A DNA stretch of 35,790 bases. It comes from Prevotella sp. CAG:1092 (GTDB lineage: Bacteria; Bacteroidota; Bacteroidia; Bacteroidales; Bacteroidaceae). Made by a program: the position numbers and the translations under genes. The notes under the pieces are model-generated. The model worked only from the letters and a program-made list of their open reading frames with translations. It ran no database searches and was not told where the DNA came from. The stretch is taken from contig HF994156.1 in NCBI GenBank assembly GCA_000436915.1, positions 1 to 35,790 of the forward strand, in the 5' to 3' direction. Positions 1 through 6,519 of the stretch are shown in pieces (positions within the stretch are counted from its first letter, which is position 1; each line of letters opens with the position of its first letter).

Positions 1-13
1 ACTTGAATTATAT

Positions 14-60
14 GACGAAAGCGTGAAGAGCATCCTGCCCTTCACGCTTTCGTCTTTTTT
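14..60 (+). terminator. Rho-independent terminator of a gene left of the window
   Basis: A 15-bp perfect stem (14-28 pairing with 40-54) closes a short loop and is followed directly by a run of T. The T-run lies on the plus strand, so the gene it ends lies to the left and reads rightward. That gene is not in the window. Confidence 0.85.
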
Positions 61-216
61 TATCTTATAGCAAACAGCGGAGGCTTGGTAAACAATATTT
101 TTTGTGATGTCAACAACTTTTTAACTGAATTTCTTCATTTTTCTTAAAATTTGCTGTAACTTAGCATGCGAATTCGCTATACGATATACAAAAGGTATAG
201 CAAAATAAAGAAGCTA

Positions 217-577
217 ATGGACCCATTATTTCTACTACAGTTTGCATGTTTAATATTCATGCTCATCAATGCCTTCATCGTGGCAGTCTCTCATCTGCAT
301 GTAAGATAGGAGAACAAGCGGTATGAGCATTCACGCTGGATGATAGTTGCCGCCATGGTAGGACTGGCGATACAATATGCTATGCAGATGGCTTTCAGAT
401 TCCGTGCTACTCACGATGATATTGGTGCCGTCATCAACATTGTTATCTATACTCCTTGTTTCTCGCTTATTTCTATGGCTATCTTCAATGTTTTCGCTCC
501 CGAAAATCCTTTACGTTTTATTCTTAGTATCTGTTAGCATGTTCATTTATATTAGTTGCTATGCTGATTTATATTAG
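217..577 (+). pseudogene. Remnant of a membrane-anchored protein (N-terminal transmembrane part only)
   Basis: From the ATG at 217 the frame reads a hydrophobic segment for 30 codons and meets an in-frame TAG at 307-309. The same frame then continues as protein-like sequence (ENKRYEHSRWMIVAAMVG, then a second hydrophobic stretch ending FSLISMAIFNV) to a TAG at 535-537. Near position 505 the good hydrophobic continuation switches to the +2 frame (KILYVLFLVSVSMFIYISC) and ends at 577. So at least one nonsense change and one probable frameshift are present and no soluble domain remains. The layout resembles the membrane sensor region found ahead of an output domain in Bacteroidales regulators or histidine kinases. 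That identity is a guess; only the membrane character and the lesions are seen. Confidence 0.55.
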
Positions 578-606
578 CTACTAATTGGTAGCTAACTATA
601 TTACTC

Positions 607-698
607 TTTCGTTCAACAGCTGTTGAACGGTCAAGTATCTTAAGATAAATTGCAAAGTATGTTATCTTCTACGACCGTTCAGCCTCTGTTGAACGAAA
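607..698. repeat. Large inverted repeat with a 20-bp perfect palindrome
   Basis: The left arm (607-632) contains a perfect 20-bp palindrome, CGTTCAACAGCTGTTGAACG, at 610-629. The right arm (673-698) is a near-identical inverted copy, differing only around its centre. The 40 nt between them is AT-rich. No gene overlaps. It could be a dimeric regulator site, an ancient element end or a cruciform; nothing here decides between them. Confidence 0.7.
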
Positions 699-860
699 GG
701 CGCAGTTAATATGGTGTTTTAACGAAGTAGATTAAAAAGGGGTTGGAAAGCGATGTGTACCAACCCAAATGCACGTCTTATCTGGTGTAGAAATTATGAT
801 TCATCTACCCACTACAATAGTCATGTGAAAAGTTAAATTATGAAATTACTTCTTTGTTTC

Positions 861-892
861 TTTGGTAAAACAAACAAAACATCGTAACTTTG
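861..892 (+). promoter_or_regulatory. Strong Bacteroidetes-type promoter with no gene directly after it
   Basis: TTTG at 861-864, a 20-nt spacer, then TAACTTTG at 885-892. Both boxes match the Bacteroidetes consensus perfectly. Transcription would start near 899. The next supported gene starts at 1268 and has its own promoter at 1197-1227, so this promoter probably drives the hairpin transcript that follows. Confidence 0.7.
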
Positions 893-898
893 CATCGC

Positions 899-965
899 TC
901 ATCTATAATTAGAAAGAGTTTCGAGACCCGATTGCCTTTGATGCATCTCGGGTCTTGCGTTTTAT
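899..965 (+). ncRNA. Candidate small RNA / hairpin transcript
   Basis: Just after the promoter at 861-892 there is a stem of about 10 bp (922-931 with 948-957, one G-U pair) enclosing a 16-nt loop, followed by a short T-rich stretch (GCGTTTTAT). The only open frame inside is 19 codons and not convincing. A short structured transcript fits best; a leader of a lost gene is the alternative. I do not recognise an Rfam family. Confidence 0.35.
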
Positions 966-1090
966 ATCGGGGTAGGTATTCTTTTCTTCATTTTCTTTAA
1001 AAGCTGCCTTGGGTCAGTGGATATTTCATGGGGAAAGATTGGAAACGCTAGATAATATTGTAGTAGCGAGAACTTGCCTGGAAGGCAATA

Positions 1091-1106
1091 CGAGGGTGTG
1101 TCAAAA
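1091..1106 (+). repeat. Dispersed 16-bp repeat, copy 1 (CGAGGRTGTRTCAAAA)
   Basis: The motif CGAGGGTGTGTCAAAA here recurs, with R/R variation, at 6451-6466 and 21458-21473, always on the plus strand and always between genes. The other two copies form the left arm of a hairpin; this one has no matching right arm nearby. The rest of 966-1196 shows no gene. Confidence 0.6.
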
Positions 1107-1196
1107 CTTCCTTATTATACTTTCGTTAGTGGAAGAGGTTAATGATAGATTGGCATCTTAATGATTATCAAGACAATGTGTTTTATTGGTTTCCGC

Positions 1197-1227
1197 TTGT
1201 TAGTTTCAAGAATAAAGTGTAATTTTG
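1197..1227 (+). promoter_or_regulatory. Promoter of the antitoxin gene
   Basis: TTG at 1197-1199, a 20-nt spacer and TAATTTTG at 1220-1227 fit the Bacteroidetes promoter pattern. The start codon follows about 40 nt later. Confidence 0.6.
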
Positions 1228-1267
1228 TTGATGAAACCCCATGTATATATTAAACTAAGGAGTAAAT

Positions 1268-1495
1268 ATGAATACTTCAGTAATAAATGAGCCGAAGCTT
1301 GTGGTAACTGTATCTGACCCTACTATGTTGACAAAGTTGAAAAACGCCATCAAAATGTTGAATGGTGTTAGTTCTATTTCTATTTTGAAACCTAAAAAGA
1401 CAGGTCTGGAACTTGCCGAAGAAGACAAGGCGAAAGGTAGAGTTACCCGATGGAATTCTGTAGACGAAATGTTTGACACTGTTTTAGGAGAATAA
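1268..1495 (+). CDS. RelB/DinJ-type antitoxin, now without a working toxin partner
   Basis: A 75-residue protein. The first ~40 residues (PKLVVTVSDPTMLTKLKNAI) look like a short beta strand plus helix, and the charged C-terminal part (KAKGRVTRWNSVDEMFDTVL) is typical of the toxin-binding tail of small antitoxins. In the family such proteins bind and neutralise a YafQ/RelE ribonuclease and repress their own operon. Here the start is supported by AAGGAG at 1257-1262, an unusually good Shine-Dalgarno for this phylum, 5 nt before ATG. The downstream toxin overlaps the stop codon in the usual TAATG-like arrangement but is broken. The frame itself is intact. The call rests mostly on the adjacent YafQ remnant, so the exact antitoxin subfamily is uncertain. 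Confidence 0.7.
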   Translation: MNTSVINEPKLVVTVSDPTMLTKLKNAIKMLNGVSSISILKPKKTGLELAEEDKAKGRVTRWNSVDEMFDTVLGE

Positions 1496-1590
1496 TATAT
1501 AAGTTTGGTACAACCAAAAGATTTGACAAGGCTTTAAAGCTTTGTAAAAAGCGTGGCTATCCGATAGAAGAACTAAGTTCCATGCGCTGA
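1495..1590 (+). pseudogene. Remnant of a YafQ-family mRNA-interferase toxin
   Basis: In the frame that would overlap the antitoxin stop by one base, the sequence reads TTKRFDKALKLCKKRGYPI, the characteristic N-terminus of YafQ/RelE-superfamily toxins, then stops at TGA 1588-1590 after about 31 codons. A normal toxin is around 90 residues and carries its catalytic His/Arg/Tyr residues in the missing C-terminal half. The expected start ATG (1495-1497) reads ATA, so both initiation and the active site are lost. The gene cannot make a toxin. From 1591 to 1710 no continuation of the family was recognised. Confidence 0.75.
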
Positions 1591-1710
1591 GTTCTGAATC
1601 TATATTTCTTTGTATGTATTCTGTCATAATCGTAAATATTTGAATACCAGGCACAAATGTAATTAAAATATTCAAATCCAAGAAATAATTCGCACTAAAA
1701 TAATTCAATA

Positions 1711-1767
1711 GCGAAAAAACAACAAGGGTCTATATGCCACGATGAACAGGTGGCATATAGCCCCTTG
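1711..1767 (-). terminator. Terminator of the broken ATPase gene
   Basis: On the minus strand a stem of about 17 bp with one bulge (CAAGGG..., arms 1750-1767 and 1723-1740) is followed by TTGTTGTTTTTTC. It lies 34 bp after the stop of the minus-strand ATPase gene. Confidence 0.85.
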
Positions 1768-1800
1768 ATTGCGAATTAGCGTCCGCATTGTTGCAGCTTT

Positions 1801-3157
1801 TTAATCTTTCAAGCATCCGATAGGAACCACAAATACACCATCTTTTCTTCGATAAGCGTAATCGCCTGTTCCTGTGAGTACCATCATGAAGGATGGTTCA
1901 TTCATTTTTTCAGTATTTATTTTGCCTGCAAGAGTTATTAGGTTTGCTGCACCCTCGTTGATGAGTTTGTCGCCACCTAACTTTACTTCAATAAGTCCAT
2001 ATTTGCCATTGCGCAGATGTACTACAGCATCACATTCCAACCCATTTTTGTCACGATAATGGTATACCTCTCCATCTAAAGCATCAGCAAAGACTCTCAA
2101 ATCACGAATACAGAGAGTCTCAAAAAAGAGTCCCATTGTATTGAGGTCGTTAATAAGGTCTTTAGGTCCCAGTCCTAATACTGCCGTACCTATAGATGGG
2201 TCTATGAAATAACGGGTATTTGCTGTGCGGACAGCCGTCTTGGAACGTAGGTTAGGATTCCAGGCTTCGGAATCCTCTATGACAATCTATAAAGTAACGG
2301 GTATTTGCAGTACGGATAGCCGTCTTGGAGCGTAGGTTAGGATTCCAGGCTTCGGAATCCTCTATGACAAAAATCTTGCGCAAGGCTTCCAGATAGCTAC
2401 CTGCAGTCTTTGCGCTAATTTCATTTTCGTCATTTGTCATCATATCAGCCACAATCGTTCCGATGGTTGCTTGCGAACCTTGGTTACGAGCGTATGAGCG
2501 TAATAGCAATCTTGTAGTCGTTGCGTTGCGATTCACTTCATCTACTCGCGAAACATCTTTCTTAATAACAGCATCCACATAGTCGAATGCTTGTTCCAAT
2601 GCTGCTTCGCCTTGTAGACCACAGGCAAAAGGCCAACCTCCACGGCATATCAGGTATGCCAGGTCGTCTATTTTTAGTTTGTTAATGGCTACTATCTTTT
2701 CAGGAGTTTCAAATAAATGTGCCAAACTAACCTTGCCATTTGATTCACCAGACTCATATAGACTCATTGGTCGCATAGTTAGCCAACTGAACCGTCCTGT
2801 TCCAGAATGGTGCATATCTTTTTTATCTGCAGGAACAGCAGAGCCAGTCAATACAAACTGCCCAACGCTGTGCCGATGGTCAACCTCAAATCTGATGGCA
2901 TCCCAAAGTTTTGGTGCAAGTTGCCATTCATCAATAAGCCTTGGTGTTTCGCCCTCAAGCAAGACAGAAGCATCTATCTCTGCCATCTGTAGATTGGTTT
3001 CCAATGATGCAGGATTATCCATATACAGAATACTTTTAGCCTGTTGCTCGGCAGTGGTAGTCTTTCCACACCATTTTGGCCCTTCTATCAAGATAGCCCC
3101 CTTACTTGCCAGTTTCTTTGCCAACATTTGGTCTGCAATTCTATGTTTGTATTCCAT
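1801..3157 (-). pseudogene. AAA (AAA_14)/DUF4143 ATPase, frameshifted by an 85-bp duplication
   Basis: From ATG at 3157 the protein shows Walker A GPKWCGKT (residues 26-33), Walker B LIDEWQ (about 74-79) and FVLTGSA (about 101-107), the order of the AAA_14 ATPase family. The frame stops after 301 residues. The rest (PSIGTAVLGLGPKDLINDLN, then a DUF4143-like end with GLECDAVV and GLIEVKLGG, a PD-(D/E)XK-like D...ExK arrangement) continues in another frame to 1801. The shift is caused by an 85-bp near-tandem duplication at 2201-2370. Removing exactly one copy gives a continuous 423-residue protein, close to the 431 residues of the intact relative at 23500. The family's role is not well known; it is widespread, often in many copies, in Bacteroidales and archaea. 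As it stands the product is a truncated ATPase without the nuclease-like end. The gene stands alone between a terminator and its own promoter. Confidence 0.85.
2201..2370 (-). repeat. 85-bp near-tandem duplication inside the ATPase gene
   Basis: Copy A is 2201-2285 and copy B is 2286-2370, exactly adjacent. They differ at 6 positions, all in the first 45 bp on the plus strand; the last 40 bp are identical. Read as codons on the minus strand, five differences are silent third-position changes and one swaps Ile for Val. 85 is not a multiple of three, hence the frameshift. Confidence 0.95.
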
Positions 3158-3183
3158 ATTTTCGAATATTGATTATACGTATG

Positions 3184-3191
3184 CAAAGATA
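3184..3191 (-). promoter_or_regulatory. -7 element of the broken ATPase gene
   Basis: TATCTTTG on the minus strand, about 27 nt before the ATG at 3157. No good TTTG is found at the -33 position, which falls inside the first unit of the repeat array at 3206. That placement suggests a promoter controlled by a protein bound to the array. Confidence 0.6.
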
Positions 3192-3205
3192 CAACTTTTT
3201 TTATA

Positions 3206-3320
3206 TTTCCTCAGTTGGCTGTGTTTTATTTCCTCAGTTGGCTATATTCCGTTTCCTCAGTTGGCTGTGTTTTATTTCCCCAGTTGGCTGCATTTCGTTT
3301 CCTCAGTTGGCTGTATATAT
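3206..3320 (-). repeat. 5 x 23-bp direct-repeat array in front of the ATPase promoter
   Basis: Five units start at 3206, 3229, 3252, 3275 and 3298, a strict 23-bp period. Each has a 15-bp core, on the minus (gene) strand AGCCAACTGAGGAAA with one variant base in the fourth, plus 8 less conserved bases that alternate between two types. The array begins 15 bp upstream of the -7 box, so it covers the -33 region. Core-plus-variable structure at fixed helical spacing resembles iterons or a multi-site operator rather than a CRISPR array. Confidence 0.9.
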
Positions 3321-3351
3321 TACTATAGGGCATTTTTTTGTTATACATTCT

Positions 3352-3382
3352 TTTGCTGCATCATTTATTTTTCATAAATTCG
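3352..3382 (+). promoter_or_regulatory. Possible promoter of the arabinofuranosidase gene
   Basis: TTTG at 3352-3355, a 19-nt spacer, and TAAATTCG at 3375-3382 as an imperfect -7 box. It ends 29 nt before the chosen ATG. Confidence 0.4.
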
Positions 3383-3411
3383 CACCGGAAAAATGTTTCA
3401 GACTAACATAT

Positions 3412-6400
3412 ATGAAAAAGACTATCAACTTTATCATTACTGGCGCTATGTGTTTAGGCATTAGCGCACCTATTTCTATTAATGCTTCAGAGTTGCAGAA
3501 GAAACCAGCAAAGGTAGAGAACCTTGGGAAACCTGCAAAGATCAAGAAGCAAAAGCAACGTTATATAAAAAAGGTTTCGCCAATAAGGGTGGAGAGTCCT
3601 GTAGGCACAGTTCCACGTTTGCCTTGGCAAGTGTGGGTGACTTATAGTGATGGTTCGCACGAATGGCGACAAGCCAAGTGGGAGAACTATATGCGTGCTA
3701 CTGAGCAAGCAGAGGCTGACCCACAACGCAATCCAGTAGGTAGCGAATATACAATTGAGGGTTATATCATTGGCGACAACACTACAAACAAAGGTTACCC
3801 ACTTGTTGCAACCGTGGTTGTTACTAACAATAAATGGAATACTCCAAACTGCCATCCTGTGGCAAATCCTCTAAAGCTAACGGAGGTGAGCTTTAATGGC
3901 AAAAACCGCTTGACTAACAATAGGAACCTTAATATCAAGACTCTGTTGTCGTGGGATATCACTCAGCAACTTTATAACTATCGCGATACATACGGATTGC
4001 CTACCGATGGCTATACCGTGGCTGATGGCTGGGATTCGCCAACAACAAAGCTTAAAGGTCATGGCTCAGGTCACTATATGAGTTCATTGGCTTTCGCCTT
4101 TGCTTCATGCAATCCTAATGAAGAAACTGCCGAGAAGACAGAACTGCGCAAGAGAATAAAGAGAATGGTTGACGAACTGCGTGCTTGCCAAGAGCGTACT
4201 TTTGTTTGGGATAGCACGCTAAACCGATATAGAGAGGCTCGCGACTATGCTCCTGAAGAAGTACTAATGAAGATGGGAGGAAGCTGGGCTGACTTTGATA
4301 GGTATAAGAAGGATTATCGCAACTATGGATATGGATACCTTAATGCCATTCCTGCTGCTCATCCTGCACTCATAGAGAAATATGCTCCTTATAATAATGA
4401 GGAGGGTGTATGGGCACCTTATTATACTATACACAAACAGTTGGCTGGACTCATTGATATAGCCAATAATATCGACGACAAAGAGATTGCTGCCAAGGCG
4501 CTCCTCATAGCCAAAGATATGGGACTATGGGTGTGGAACCGAATGCACTATCGCACATACGTGAAAGCGGATGGCGACAAGGCTCAGCGACAGGCTAAAC
4601 CTGGCAACCGCTATGAAATGTGGAATATGTATATTGCTGGCGAAGTGGGAGGAATGGCTGAGTCGCTTGCTCGACTAAGCGAAATGGTGGATAGTAATGA
4701 CGAGAAGGAAAAGCTCTTAGAGGCTGCCAACTGCTTCGATACTCCTGCTTTGTTCAACCCTCTGGCGGCAAACATCGATGATATAAGAACCAGACATGCT
4801 AATCAGCATATCCCAATGATTACTGGTGCGCTGAGATCGTTTATCGGCAACTGCAATCCTTATTACTACAATATAGCATACAACTTCTGGAATATGATGC
4901 AAGGCAAATATGTATATGCTATGGGAAGCGTAGGCAATGGCGAGATGTTTCGTCAGCCTTATTCGCAGATATTGTCGATGAATACCAACGTGATGAGCGA
5001 CAGCAAACGCGATATGTATCCTAATCCTGATATTAACGAGACATGCTGTGCATATAATCTTGCCAAGCTCACTAAAGACCTCAACTGCTTCAATCCTGAT
5101 AATGCAGAGTATATGGATTACTATGAGCGTGTACTCTATAATCAGATAATAGGCTCGTTGCATCCCGAACATTGGGCTGTTACATATCAGTATGCTGTTG
5201 GTATGAATGCCATAAAACCTTATGGCAACAATACTCCACAAAGCACATGCTGCGGAGGTACAGGCGCTGAGAACCATGTGAAATACCAAGAGGCTGCTTA
5301 TTTCGTTAACGACAACACTATGTGGGTGGGACTCTATATGCCTACAACTGCTCGATGGGAGGCTAAGGGAGTGACTATAGAGCAAGAGTGTGAGTGGCCT
5401 GCACAACATAGCATTCTCACAATAAGAACCAACGGTAAGGCTACTGCCGACTTTACTCTCAAGCTACGTGTGCCTTATTGGGCTACAAAGGGCTTCGACA
5501 TAAAGCTAAATGGTAAGTCTATTGCCAAGAGCTATCTTCCATGCTCGTATGCTGCAATAAGCAACCATATATGGAAAGACGGGGATAGAGTAGAGGTTTG
5601 TATGCCTTTCACTAAGCATGTGAACTGGGGACCCGACAAGATGGATCTTGCTGCTACTGGCAAGAATGAGGTTCGCACTCCTTTCTCTCCTCAATGGGTG
5701 GGAACTATTATGTATGGTCCGATGGTAATGGCAACAAAGGATATTAAAGAGTGGAAGAATGCTGATATCACACTGTCGTCAACGCTCAACGAGCTTACGC
5801 TAAAAGATGATGGTGCTACCGACGGAACCAACGATAAGCTATATACTCTGCAGATGCAGACTCCTGATAACAGAACTATAACATTCACTCCCGACTATTA
5901 TCAGACTGACCACTCTACCCACTATCTGCGCATTGACATGCAGACAGGGGCAAAGAAACTGGTTGCTAAAGGTGTTGATAAGACTTCGCTTGAGCAGGCT
6001 CTCGCCATAGCTAAAGAGCGTATGGATAATCAGAAGGTATGGGAAGCGATGAGCGTAAAGGTGCCTGCATTCGCTCCTTGGGCTCCGAATGGTTATGCAA
6101 GATTGTGCCAGCAAGTGAAAGCTGCTGAGGCTATAAACGCTTTGGATAAGAAGAATCTGACCCAAGCAAAGGTCGATGAGGCTGTGTCTGCCCTTAATGT
6201 GGCTATCAACACCATGCGACCAGGCAACTTGGCAGAACCAGAGGATCTTAACAAATTGTTATCATTGTTGACCAGCGCAAAGAATATCCAGAACAAGACT
6301 ATTGAGCTACGCGAGGCTATTGACTATGCCGACATGGTGGTGCAGTATGTCAACGATGGTTCAGGCACCCACGACCTAATAGAAAAGGCAATCAATAAAT

Positions 6401-6420
6401 TTGGTGCAGTTAAGAAATAA
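3412..6420 (+). CDS. Secreted GH127/GH146-type beta-L-arabinofuranosidase (DUF1680)
   Basis: A 1002-residue protein. The frame is open further upstream, but the ATG at 3412 starts a clear signal peptide (MKKTINFIITGAMCLG...) and lies behind a plausible promoter, so the upstream part is not used. Around residues 65-145 there is a Big_4-like Ig domain (WQVWVTYSDGS ... YTIEGYIIGDN). The DUF1680 catalytic region follows: GHGSGHYMSS near 216, NGEMF near 509-513, NETCCAYN near 542 and STCCGGTGAENH near 611. By analogy with HypBA1 (zinc ligands Glu338, Cys340, Cys417, Cys418; nucleophile Cys417), Glu543, Cys545, Cys613 and Cys614 fit the zinc site, with Cys613 as likely nucleophile. The C-terminus is a helical FIVAR-like region. 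It probably removes beta-L-arabinofuranose from plant glycans in the periplasm or outside the cell. No SusC/SusD genes flank it. Confidence 0.85.
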   Translation: MKKTINFIITGAMCLGISAPISINASELQKKPAKVENLGKPAKIKKQKQRYIKKVSPIRVESPVGTVPRLPWQVWVTYSDGSHEWRQAKWENYMRATEQAEADPQRNPVGSEYTIEGYIIGDNTTNKGYPLVATVVVTNNKWNTPNCHPVANPLKLTEVSFNGKNRLTNNRNLNIKTLLSWDITQQLYNYRDTYGLPTDGYTVADGWDSPTTKLKGHGSGHYMSSLAFAFASCNPNEETAEKTELRKRIKRMVDELRACQERTFVWDSTLNRYREARDYAPEEVLMKMGGSWADFDRYKKDYRNYGYGYLNAIPAAHPALIEKYAPYNNEEGVWAPYYTIHKQLAGLIDIANNIDDKEIAAKALLIAKDMGLWVWNRMHYRTYVKADGDKAQRQAKPGNRYEMWNMYIAGEVGGMAESLARLSEMVDSNDEKEKLLEAANCFDTPALFNPLAANIDDIRTRHANQHIPMITGALRSFIGNCNPYYYNIAYNFWNMMQGKYVYAMGSVGNGEMFRQPYSQILSMNTNVMSDSKRDMYPNPDINETCCAYNLAKLTKDLNCFNPDNAEYMDYYERVLYNQIIGSLHPEHWAVTYQYAVGMNAIKPYGNNTPQSTCCGGTGAENHVKYQEAAYFVNDNTMWVGLYMPTTARWEAKGVTIEQECEWPAQHSILTIRTNGKATADFTLKLRVPYWATKGFDIKLNGKSIAKSYLPCSYAAISNHIWKDGDRVEVCMPFTKHVNWGPDKMDLAATGKNEVRTPFSPQWVGTIMYGPMVMATKDIKEWKNADITLSSTLNELTLKDDGATDGTNDKLYTLQMQTPDNRTITFTPDYYQTDHSTHYLRIDMQTGAKKLVAKGVDKTSLEQALAIAKERMDNQKVWEAMSVKVPAFAPWAPNGYARLCQQVKAAEAINALDKKNLTQAKVDEAVSALNVAINTMRPGNLAEPEDLNKLLSLLTSAKNIQNKTIELREAIDYADMVVQYVNDGSGTHDLIEKAINKFGAVKK

Positions 6421-6450
6421 GCTTTTGTGAACAGGCACTTTGATATTCTA

Positions 6451-6466
6451 CGAGGATGTATCAAAA
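6451..6466 (+). repeat. Dispersed 16-bp repeat, copy 2
   Basis: CGAGGATGTATCAAAA. Its TATCAAAA is matched by TTTTGATA at 6507-6514 on the far side of the terminator hairpin, so the repeat forms the outer arm of that structure. Confidence 0.6.
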
Positions 6467-6469
6467 ATA

Positions 6470-6503
6470 AAAACAGCACGCCCTATTCGGGGTGTGCTGT
6501 TTT
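6470..6503. terminator. Bidirectional terminator between two convergent genes
   Basis: A stem of 14 bp with one G-U pair (AAAACAGCAC... with GTGCTGTTTT) and a small loop. The arms begin in A-runs and end in T-runs, so it can stop transcripts from both the plus-strand hydrolase and the minus-strand gene that ends at 6520. Confidence 0.85.
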
Positions 6504-6519
6504 GACTTTTGATAAACCA

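Noticed and set aside
1091..1260. Insertion sequence starting at GAGGGTGTGTCAAAA
   Set aside because: The motif looks like an element end, but no transposase frame or opposite inverted end was found.
3206..3320. CRISPR array
   Set aside because: Units are 23 bp with only 8 variable bases, no 25-40 nt unique spacers and no cas genes. The same applies to the arrays at 14762, 17246 and 23345.
3106..3411. N-terminal extension of the arabinofuranosidase
   Set aside because: The frame is open, but it runs through the direct-repeat array and the 5' end of the ATPase gene; the ATG at 3412 starts a clear signal peptide.
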